The notes under the pieces are model-generated. The model made no database searches. It saw only the letters and a program-made list of their open reading frames with translations, and was not told the origin of the DNA. Of a stretch of 36,453 nt of DNA, positions 27,762 through 34,162 are shown in pieces. The first letter of the stretch is position 1. The number at the start of each line of letters is the position of its first letter. Source of the stretch: Ruminococcus sp. (GTDB lineage Bacteria; Bacillota; Clostridia; Oscillospirales; Ruminococcaceae); contig SVNV01000018.1 of assembly GCA_015066705.1 (NCBI GenBank), positions 1 to 36,453 on the forward strand, given 5' to 3'. The position numbers were made by a program, and so were the translations under genes.

Positions 27762-27790
27762 ATTATAACATACTTTTTTGTAAATTACAA
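27762..27790 (-). promoter_or_regulatory. SigA promoter of the small Cys4 protein gene
   Basis: On minus, TTGTAA (27785-27790; four of six matches) and a perfect TATAAT (27762-27767) are 17 bases apart, with TG one base before the -10. It lies in the last codons of the ylbJ-like gene, so the small gene is not dependent on ylbJ transcription. Confidence 0.7.
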
Positions 27791-28836
27791 TTCTTTTTTC
27801 GAAAAAATATTAGAATTATCATAAAAAACAGGCATATCAGCGATAAAATGTTTAATTCAGTGCTTTTTTTATGAGATATTGCGTAGGATAAAACCTCAAT
27901 ATCTACACAAATATACCTAATTATCAAAAAACACACCAAATATGATACCAAAGAAAGCGGCAATCTCATCAAAAACAACCTTTTTAAACTAAAAGCATTA
28001 TTCACAATGCAGACTGACTGAAGTAAAATACACAGTCCACCTGACGATACAATTCCGGAAATTACAGGTAAAAACCTTAAGTCCGCTGATAATTCGCTCA
28101 AATATGTAATTTCAATAAGAGATTTAAGTATTGCAGGCATATTCTGTAGCTTAATTATATCATAGAATTTTAAGCAGTCAAGCAGAATTATGAAATAAGA
28201 AAAAAATATTATCATTGCTGATATAACAAGCATACTTTTTCCGCTTGAAGTAACCGAATCTACAAGAATCTGACTGTTGAATTTAATTTCTGCTTTGGTG
28301 TTATTACATCTGAATTTATAAATATGAGAATAAATGAACAATGCTGTTGTATTTGTAATAAGACAGGACAAATAAACTATAATGCCGGTTTTAACATTAT
28401 TGAATATCCCAAATCCGACTAATCCAACAGCAAAAGACGGGCTTATACAATAGAAAAATGGCGAAACCCTGGAGGCTGTGTCCTTTGAAATAACATTATC
28501 TTTCACAAGTTCACTCAGCATATTAACACCAACAGGATAACCCCCTATACAAGACAAAAGATATACAGAAAAAAGCTTTTCAGGCAATCTGAATATGTAT
28601 TTTGACACCGGTTTGAATAGTTTCGATAGTACATTCAGAAGTCCGCTTTTTACAAGTATCTGACAAACAGCCATAAATCCAAACAGAGAAGGGAAAACCA
28701 CATTTATAATTCTGATTATACATTGAGAAACGCCATCAATTATTTCTTTTGAGAAAACTATACTTTCATATAAATACCACAAAATAACACCACACAGAAA
28801 CAAATATAATAAATCGGAAGCTTTTATATTTTTCAT
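27763..28836 (-). CDS. ylbJ: Sporulation integral membrane protein, YlbJ/SpoVV-like
   Basis: The 357-aa protein has about eight hydrophobic segments and starts at ATG 28836 after GAGGGTGAT. VVFPSLFGFMAVCQILVKSG, a SCIGGYPVGVNMLSELVKD motif (compare the GNPAGAKLTARL block of Bacillus YlbJ) and a PFFYCISPSFAVG block fit the YlbJ/nucleoside-recognition (Gate) membrane family. Bacillus YlbJ (SpoVV) is a SigE-made transporter for dipicolinic acid in the outer forespore membrane; it is longer (about 400 aa). The head-to-head yqfC-yqfD sporulation genes support a spore role. Transport of dipicolinate here is inference from the family. Confidence 0.78.
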   Translation of the reverse strand: MKNIKASDLLYLFLCGVILWYLYESIVFSKEIIDGVSQCIIRIINVVFPSLFGFMAVCQILVKSGLLNVLSKLFKPVSKYIFRLPEKLFSVYLLSCIGGYPVGVNMLSELVKDNVISKDTASRVSPFFYCISPSFAVGLVGFGIFNNVKTGIIVYLSCLITNTTALFIYSHIYKFRCNNTKAEIKFNSQILVDSVTSSGKSMLVISAMIIFFSYFIILLDCLKFYDIIKLQNMPAILKSLIEITYLSELSADLRFLPVISGIVSSGGLCILLQSVCIVNNAFSLKRLFLMRLPLSLVSYLVCFLIIRYICVDIEVLSYAISHKKSTELNILSLICLFFMIILIFFRKKNCNLQKSML

Positions 28837-28852
28837 TCAATCACCCTCAAAA

Positions 28853-28882
28853 AGTATATGATAAAAAAGTTATCAATATAAT
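28853..28882. promoter_or_regulatory. Shared SigE-type promoter site between ylbJ and yqfC
   Basis: Minus: -35 TTATATT (28875-28881; six of seven to KMATATT), 14 bases, -10 CATATACT (28853-28860; seven of eight to CATACAHT). Plus: -35 GTATATG (28854-28860; five of seven), the same 14 bases, -10 AATATAAT (28875-28882; six of eight). No SigA -35 accompanies either. The plus promoter leaves the yqfC ribosome site intact. The minus start would fall only about 10 bases before the ylbJ ATG, which weakens that reading. Confidence 0.45.
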
Positions 28883-28905
28883 TTATAGAAGGGAAGGGTG
28901 ATTTT

Positions 28906-29166
28906 ATGTTTAGTATATTGGAAAAGCTTAAAAGGGGCTATTATTTATCTTCACAGATTTCAATTCTTGACAATAATCAGATTTTAATCGAAAACTGCAA
29001 AAACATTCTTGAATGCAACGAAAATCTTGTGAGAATTATTTCTAATAACTTTGAAATCGAAATATGGGGAAGTGATTTATTTCTGACAAACTATGCCTCT
29101 AATTCAGTTCTTGTAAAAGGTAAGATATCATCAATCTGCATAAATGAAAGGAGAAAATCAAAATGA
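28906..29166 (+). CDS. yqfC: Sporulation protein YqfC (YabP family)
   Basis: The 86-aa protein starts at ATG 28906 after AAGGGTGAT. The beta-rich pattern QILIENCKNILECNENLVRI, IEIWGSDLFLTNYASN and a closing VKGKISSICI resemble the YabP/YqfC family; the usual length is about 90 aa. In Bacillus, yqfC is a SigE-dependent gene directly before yqfD and phoH, and the same order occurs here. The molecular role is unknown. Its stop overlaps the yqfD start as ATGA. Confidence 0.9.
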   Translation: MFSILEKLKRGYYLSSQISILDNNQILIENCKNILECNENLVRIISNNFEIEIWGSDLFLTNYASNSVLVKGKISSICINERRKSK

Positions 29167-30320
29167 GGTTCTTTAAAAACTATGTTGATTTTCAAATAGA
29201 AGGAGATAATATTTCAAGGCTGATAGGAGTAATTTTTAAAAAGGGAATTGAATGTAAAAACCTGATAAATATTGGCGACAAGCTGTCGGGTAGTTGTAAA
29301 AAAAGTGTATGGAGGGTTTTATGTTATGAATGTGACAAGCTGAATCTTACTTATGAAGTTAATGAAATAAACAGCATTTACAGATTCTCTGAGAAAATTT
29401 TAAACAGAAAAGGTCTGGTTTTTGGGTTTTTAGCAGGTTTAATAATGATTACACTACTTTCAAACACTTTTCTAAGACTAAGAGTTAAGTGTGAAGATAA
29501 AGAGTTAAAGAATAAAATTGAAGAATACATACTTTCAAATGGTATAAAATATGGAAGTTTCATACCTAACATTGATATTTTCGGACTTGAGCTTGACATA
29601 CATAAAGAAGTTGAAGAGGTTTCGTGGGCTGGAATATACATCACAGGCGGAACACTAAATGTAGACCTTGTAGAAAAAGTAGAAAAGCCTGAGTACAATC
29701 AAAAAAGGCTTCCAAGCAATCTTATTGCAACCAAAAGCGGCGAAATAGTTAATGCAGAAATATACAGTGGTAAGCTTGTTGTGCCTGTTGGAAGCGGTGT
29801 TCACACAGGGCAGACTCTTGTAAGCGGTGAAATCGAATTAAGTGAGGATATGACTGTTTTCAGACGTTCTCAGGGAAAAGTTATGGCTAAAGTCATATAT
29901 AACGAAAGTTTTTACTGCCCATACACAAAAGAAATTAAAATAATTTCAGACGATGTTAATGATAAAAATTATCTTAGCTTTTATTCTGTAGATATTCCAC
30001 TATCTTTTAAAAAATATGATGGTACGTATGTTAAGAAAGAAAAAAACAAAAATCTTATGTTTTTAGGTATTAAACTACCTGTAAAATACAAAACTGAAAG
30101 CTATTTTAAATATAGTTATAAAAAAACAGATTACAGTGAAGACGAAGCAATTTCAGAAGTAAAACAATATGATGATAATTTCAAAGTAAATTTCCTGTCA
30201 GAAGCCGAAATACTTGAGGAAAATGAGAATTTAGTTATAGGAGAAGAGGGAGTCACCTTAAACAAAACTTATGTAGTAATTGAAAATATCGCAGTAGAAA
30301 AAGAATTTCTTATAAAATAA
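29163..30320 (+). CDS. yqfD: Sporulation protein YqfD
   Basis: The 385-aa protein has a soluble N-terminal domain (1-80), a single membrane segment (about 84-104, GLVFGFLAGLIMITLLSNTF) and a large extracytoplasmic C-terminal part with GIKYGSFIPNIDI, EVSWAGIYITGGTLNVDLVE and NLIATKSGEIVNAEIYSGK. This is the YqfD architecture (Bacillus, about 398 aa), a SigE-regulated membrane protein needed in sporulation. Translation is probably coupled to yqfC by the 4-base overlap. phoH follows 87 bases later but has its own SigA-like promoter. Confidence 0.92.
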   Translation: MRFFKNYVDFQIEGDNISRLIGVIFKKGIECKNLINIGDKLSGSCKKSVWRVLCYECDKLNLTYEVNEINSIYRFSEKILNRKGLVFGFLAGLIMITLLSNTFLRLRVKCEDKELKNKIEEYILSNGIKYGSFIPNIDIFGLELDIHKEVEEVSWAGIYITGGTLNVDLVEKVEKPEYNQKRLPSNLIATKSGEIVNAEIYSGKLVVPVGSGVHTGQTLVSGEIELSEDMTVFRRSQGKVMAKVIYNESFYCPYTKEIKIISDDVNDKNYLSFYSVDIPLSFKKYDGTYVKKEKNKNLMFLGIKLPVKYKTESYFKYSYKKTDYSEDEAISEVKQYDDNFKVNFLSEAEILEENENLVIGEEGVTLNKTYVVIENIAVEKEFLIK

Positions 30321-30350
30321 TTCAAAAGTCTTTATTTTTGATAAAATGTG

Positions 30351-30359
30351 TGTTATAAT
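30351..30359 (+). promoter_or_regulatory. Extended -10 promoter of the phoH-ybeY-dgkA-era operon
   Basis: TGTTATAAT (30351-30359) is a perfect extended -10, in a TGTGTGTTATAATT context. No clear -35 lies 17 bases upstream. It can supply housekeeping transcription downstream of the sporulation pair yqfCD. Confidence 0.6.
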
Positions 30360-30380
30360 TATTTTGTATGATTAATAACG

Positions 30381-30407
30381 AAAGGAAGCAGTTTTCTGCG
30401 AAAATTT
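30381..30407 (+). promoter_or_regulatory. phoH ribosome binding site with hairpin in the spacer
   Basis: AAAGGAA (30381-30387) is the only good Shine-Dalgarno, yet it is 20 bases before ATG 30408. The spacer holds a GC-rich hairpin, GCAG-TTTT-CTGC (30388-30399). Folding it would leave eight unpaired bases, a normal spacing. Otherwise an in-frame CTG at 30396 may be the start. Confidence 0.5.
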
Positions 30408-31373
30408 ATGACTGAGAAAATAATTAGTGTTGATAATCTTGACCTTATTCTTGCACTCTTCGGAAGCTTTGATGACAACATAAATCTTATCCAGAGAGAA
30501 TACAACGTTGTTATTCTCAGCAGAGGCTCTGATATTAAGATTTCCGGTGAAGATAATAGTGTTTCTAAGGCGTATAACGCTATCGAAACTCTCCTTACAA
30601 TGGCTAAAAAAGGTGAAACAATCAACGAGCAGAACATAAGATACGTTTTTTCACTCGTTAAAGAAGGGATTCAGGAAAAAATCCACACACTTTCCGATGA
30701 CGGTATCTGCGTTACTATGAACGGTCGAATTGTAAAGCCAAAAACTCTCGGTCAGAAAAAGTATGTTGAAGCCATTAAAAACAACATAATCGTTCTTGGT
30801 GTTGGCCCTGCGGGTACAGGTAAGACTTATCTTGCTGTAGCTATGGCGGTAAAAGCCTTCAGAGCACACGAAATCAACAAAATTATTCTTACTCGTCCTG
30901 CGGTCGAGGCAGGGGAGAAGCTTGGTTTTCTTCCTGGTGATTTGCAGAACAAGGTCGACCCTTATTTAAGGCCACTTTATGATGCATTATTCGAAATGCT
31001 GGGTCCCGATAACTTCCTGAAACAGCAGGAAAGAGGCTGCATTGAGGTTGCTCCACTTGCATATATGCGCGGAAGAACTCTTGATGATTCCTTTATAATT
31101 CTTGACGAAGCTCAGAACACAACTCCAGAACAGATGAAAATGTTTCTAACCCGTCTCGGATTTAACAGCAAAATCGTAATTACTGGTGACGTTACACAGA
31201 TTGACCTTCCTGACAGCAGAAAATCAGGTCTTATTGAAGCTGTTAAGGTTTTGAAAAACGTCGAGGATATCTCAATAAACAGATTTACAGAAAAAGACGT
31301 CGTAAGGCATAAGCTTGTTCAGGATATTATCAGAGCTTATGAAAAATACGACGAGGGGAGAAAAAAGATATGA
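30408..31373 (+). CDS. phoH: PhoH-family ATPase
   Basis: The 321-aa cytosolic P-loop ATPase has an N-terminal KH-like region (about 1-100: LILALFGSFDDNINLIQREY). Its Walker A is GPAGTGKT (133-140), followed by RPAVEAGEKLGFLPGDLQ, Walker B SFIILDEAQNTTPEQMKM and VITGDVTQIDLP. Such proteins (Bacillus PhoH/YqfE) are encoded directly before ybeY; an RNA-related role has been proposed but the biological substrate is unsettled. The start codon is uncertain because of the unusual spacing described at 30381-30407. ybeY overlaps its stop as ATGA. Confidence 0.95.
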   Translation: MTEKIISVDNLDLILALFGSFDDNINLIQREYNVVILSRGSDIKISGEDNSVSKAYNAIETLLTMAKKGETINEQNIRYVFSLVKEGIQEKIHTLSDDGICVTMNGRIVKPKTLGQKKYVEAIKNNIIVLGVGPAGTGKTYLAVAMAVKAFRAHEINKIILTRPAVEAGEKLGFLPGDLQNKVDPYLRPLYDALFEMLGPDNFLKQQERGCIEVAPLAYMRGRTLDDSFIILDEAQNTTPEQMKMFLTRLGFNSKIVITGDVTQIDLPDSRKSGLIEAVKVLKNVEDISINRFTEKDVVRHKLVQDIIRAYEKYDEGRKKI

Positions 31374-31873
31374 CAAAAGTTAAAGTAGCAATTACAAACA
31401 ACCAGAAAAAAATCAAAGTTCCTACAGGCATCAGACTTCTTATAAGAAAATGCTGTTCGGCTGTTTTAACCGAAGAAAAATTTGATGACGATGCAGAAGT
31501 AAGTGTATCATTCGTTGATAATGAGCAGATTAAAGAGCTTAACGCAAACTTCAGAAATATTGACAGAGCAACTGATGTACTTTCATTTCCTCTCGGAGAG
31601 AACGGTGAATATGATTACAATAATGAAACCGAAGCATATATGCTCGGAGATATTGTAATTTCCTTGGAAACAGCTTTGAAACAAGCTGAAATTTACGGAC
31701 ATACACTTGAACGTGAAATCGGATTTCTGACCGTACATTCAATGTTACATCTTTTAGGATATGACCACGTCAACGACACTCTCGGCGCTAAAATTATGCG
31801 CGAAAAAGAAGAACTTATTTTAGGAGAGCTTGGATATTCGAGAGATATCAGCTTTGTAAAAGACAATGAATAA
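31370..31873 (+). CDS. ybeY: Endoribonuclease YbeY (rRNA maturation factor)
   Basis: The 167-aa zinc metalloprotein carries the signature HSMLHLLGYDH (H-x3-H-x5-H), which holds the metal, plus the upstream FRNIDRATDVLSFPLGE block. In the family it is needed for 16S rRNA 3'-end processing and ribosome quality control. ATG 31370 overlaps the phoH stop by four bases and AGGGGAG lies before it. It overlaps dgkA by eight bases. Confidence 0.97.
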   Translation: MTKVKVAITNNQKKIKVPTGIRLLIRKCCSAVLTEEKFDDDAEVSVSFVDNEQIKELNANFRNIDRATDVLSFPLGENGEYDYNNETEAYMLGDIVISLETALKQAEIYGHTLEREIGFLTVHSMLHLLGYDHVNDTLGAKIMREKEELILGELGYSRDISFVKDNE

Positions 31874-32357
31874 GAAAAATATACCACTATTAAACAGCTT
31901 TTTATGTGCTATAAAAGGTGTAATAAAATGTTTTTTGAATGAAAGAAATTTCAGAATACATCTTTGTGTTTGCTTTTATGTAATCTGGCTCGGAAGCTTT
32001 TACAGTTTATCAAACATAGAAAAGGCAGCTTTAGCTATTGTTATAGGTCTCGTAATTGTAGCTGAGGTAATAAATACCGCTATTGAAAACCTTGTTGACT
32101 TTGTATCACCTGAGAAAAATATTCAGGCAGGACTTGTAAAAGATATTTCAGCAAGCGCTGTACTTATTTCAGCTGTAATAGCAGTAGTTGTCGGTTTTTT
32201 TATGTTTTGGGATATTGAAACCTTAAAAGAAGTATTCAGAAAAACTACCGACCAATTATCTGATATTTTGCTGTTAGCTGGCTCAGTTTTAATATGGTTA
32301 GTAATTATTTTTTACAAAAAGAAAGACTCAGAAGGAATTGAAAAGAATGAAAACTAA
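31866..32357 (+). CDS. dgkA: DgkA-type diacylglycerol/undecaprenol kinase with extra C-terminal membrane segment
   Basis: The 163-aa membrane protein has the DgkA active-site signature VIVAEVINTAIENLVDFVS with its conserved Glu and Asn, followed by EKNIQAGLVKDISASAVLI. Firmicute members mainly phosphorylate undecaprenol or diacylglycerol and recycle lipid carriers. The usual length is 120-130 aa with three membrane helices. Here about 35 residues are added, with a fourth hydrophobic segment (about 133-152) and a charged tail. The start overlaps the ybeY end and has no clear ribosome site, so coupling is likely. Bacillus dgkA also lies between ybeY and era (with cdd). Confidence 0.92.
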   Translation: MNKKNIPLLNSFLCAIKGVIKCFLNERNFRIHLCVCFYVIWLGSFYSLSNIEKAALAIVIGLVIVAEVINTAIENLVDFVSPEKNIQAGLVKDISASAVLISAVIAVVVGFFMFWDIETLKEVFRKTTDQLSDILLLAGSVLIWLVIIFYKKKDSEGIEKNEN

Positions 32358-33252
32358 AAACGCTTTTATAACTATTGTAGGTAAGGCGAATGTTGGTAAA
32401 TCTTCGCTTTTAAATGCACTTGTTGGCGAAAAAATTGCCGCTGTAAGTTCAAAACCTCAGACAACCAGAACAAAAATCACCGGTGTTCTCACAAAAGATG
32501 AAACTCAGTTTGTTTTTATGGATACTCCGGGTGTTCACAAGTCGCACACTAAGCTTTCTGAACATATGAACAAGGCTGTTGCTGAAACTATTTCAGACGG
32601 CGAAATCATTCTTTTTGTAACAGATTGCTCAAAAAAGATTTCAGAAGCTGAGAAAAAGCTTGCTGAAAATTTCAGAAAAGGAAAATCAAAGCTCATTCTC
32701 ATTATCAATAAAATTGACCTTCTTGGCGACAAATCCAAGCTTGTTGACGTTATTGCCGAGTATTCCTCTCTTTGCAATTTTGATGAGGTAATTCCTGTCA
32801 GCGTAAACGAAAATGACGGTCTTGATATTGTAATGGACATACTTTCCAAGAGTGCCGTTGAAGGCCCTCACTTTTTCCCTGATGAAACGCTTACCGACCA
32901 GCCCGAAAAGGTTCTGATGGCCGAAATTATCAGAGAAAAAGCTCTTAACAACCTCAGTGATGAGATTCCGCACGGAATAGCTGTTACAATCGAAGAACTC
33001 AAAGAACGTGACAACAAATCAGGTGAGGGAGTTTTAGATATTTCAGCATATATTTACTGTGAAAGAGAATCCCACAAGGGCATTGTTATTGGTAAAAACG
33101 GTAGAATGCTCAAAAAAATCGGTGCTGAAGCAAGAATAGAACTTGAGGAGTTTTTCCAGATTAAAGTAAATCTTCAGTGCTGGGTTAAGGTAAAAGAAGG
33201 CTGGAGAAACAGGGAAGGCATAATTAAAAATTTCGGTCTTTCTGTCAAGTAA
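32347..33252 (+). CDS. era: GTPase Era
   Basis: Era is a 16S rRNA-binding GTPase needed for small-subunit assembly. ATG 32347 follows AAGGA (32332-32336); an upstream TTG at 32338 is too close to that site. The 301-aa protein has G1 GKANVGKS (12-19; most Eras have GRPNVGKS), switch-I QTTRTKITG, G3 DTPGVH and G4 NKID. The C-terminal KH domain has GIVIGKNGRMLKKIG and ends in the WVKVKEGWRN block. It overlaps dgkA by 11 bases. The phoH-ybeY-dgkA-era-recO order is the conserved firmicute one. Confidence 0.98.
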   Translation: MKTKNAFITIVGKANVGKSSLLNALVGEKIAAVSSKPQTTRTKITGVLTKDETQFVFMDTPGVHKSHTKLSEHMNKAVAETISDGEIILFVTDCSKKISEAEKKLAENFRKGKSKLILIINKIDLLGDKSKLVDVIAEYSSLCNFDEVIPVSVNENDGLDIVMDILSKSAVEGPHFFPDETLTDQPEKVLMAEIIREKALNNLSDEIPHGIAVTIEELKERDNKSGEGVLDISAYIYCERESHKGIVIGKNGRMLKKIGAEARIELEEFFQIKVNLQCWVKVKEGWRNREGIIKNFGLSVK

Positions 33253-33312
33253 TATTTTCCGTTTATAATTAGATGTGTTTTTGATAATTCTAATTACAAA
33301 GGAAGTGAATTT

Positions 33313-33411
33313 ATGGACGAGCTTTGGATTAGATTTTTAAAAACCGGTAGAATTAACGATTATTTGAAGTATAAAAAAGCTGAGAATTCAGACAAAAAAG
33401 GTAATTTATGA
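33313..33411 (+). CDS. YqzL-like micro-protein
   Basis: A 32-codon frame starts at ATG 33313 after AAAGGAAGTGA, a strong ribosome site, and ends with TGA 33409-33411, overlapping the recO ATG (ATGA). It reads MDELWIRFLKTGRINDYLKY then a Lys/Glu-rich tail. The LWxxFxKTGxIxxYLxYK pattern fits YqzL, the tiny protein encoded between era and recO in Bacillus, which is slightly longer. Its function is unknown. Position, ribosome site and motif together support a real gene that length filters would miss. Confidence 0.85.
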   Translation: MDELWIRFLKTGRINDYLKYKKAENSDKKGNL

Positions 33412-34157
33412 TTATTACGACAAATGGTATCATTCTGAGAGAAAGACCTGTCAGAGAAAATGATAAGTATGTTGAAATACTTTGCGAGGACATCGGAATT
33501 GTTGAAGCTCTTGTAAGAGGAGGAAGAAAAATCACCTCTAAAAACTGTGCTGCAACTCAGCTTCTGACTTATTCCACAATCTGTCTTAACAAAACTAATT
33601 CGGGATATGTAGTCAACAGCTCACAGGTTATAAATACCTTTTATAATATCAGACTTGATGTTAAAAAGCTTGCTCTTGCAGCATATTTTTCTGATATTTT
33701 AAGGTTTACAACTCCACCGGAAGAGCCGGCTAAGGAGGTTTTAAGATTATTTCTTAACACTCTGCATTTTCTAGATAAAGGTGACCGTGATACCGAACAG
33801 ATGAAAATTGTTTTTGAGCTTAGAATGATGTGTAAAATAGGACTTATGCCTGACCTTATCGGCTGTCATAACTGTTACAAGCACGAAGATGATGAAATGT
33901 ATTTCAATCTTTACGACGGACGTCTTTGCTGTAAAAATTGTCTGAATGAATACGAATTACAAAGAAGCAGAGTTGTCGACAAGTCAATGCTCCACACAAT
34001 AAGATACATCTGTCTTAGTGATTTTGAAAAGATTTTTTATTTTAAAATTTCTAATAAATGTCAGAAAAAACTATCAGCAATAACTGAACAGTATATGAAA
34101 TTTCAGTTCAATAAATCCTTTAAAACACTTGATTATTATAAAAAAATTGAGGACTAA
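33408..34157 (+). CDS. recO: DNA repair protein RecO
   Basis: RecO helps load RecA on SSB-coated DNA through the RecFOR route. The 249-aa protein has an N-terminal OB fold (TNGIILRERPVRENDKYVEI, GGRKITSKN), a helical middle (LAAYFSDILRFTTPPEEPAKEV) and a Cys4 zinc site (GCHNCYKHEDD and LCCKNC), followed by C-terminal helices. ATG 33408 overlaps the YqzL-like stop by four bases and has no strong ribosome site of its own. mutS2 follows five bases after its stop. Confidence 0.95.
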   Translation: MIITTNGIILRERPVRENDKYVEILCEDIGIVEALVRGGRKITSKNCAATQLLTYSTICLNKTNSGYVVNSSQVINTFYNIRLDVKKLALAAYFSDILRFTTPPEEPAKEVLRLFLNTLHFLDKGDRDTEQMKIVFELRMMCKIGLMPDLIGCHNCYKHEDDEMYFNLYDGRLCCKNCLNEYELQRSRVVDKSMLHTIRYICLSDFEKIFYFKISNKCQKKLSAITEQYMKFQFNKSFKTLDYYKKIED

Positions 34158-34162
34158 AACAA

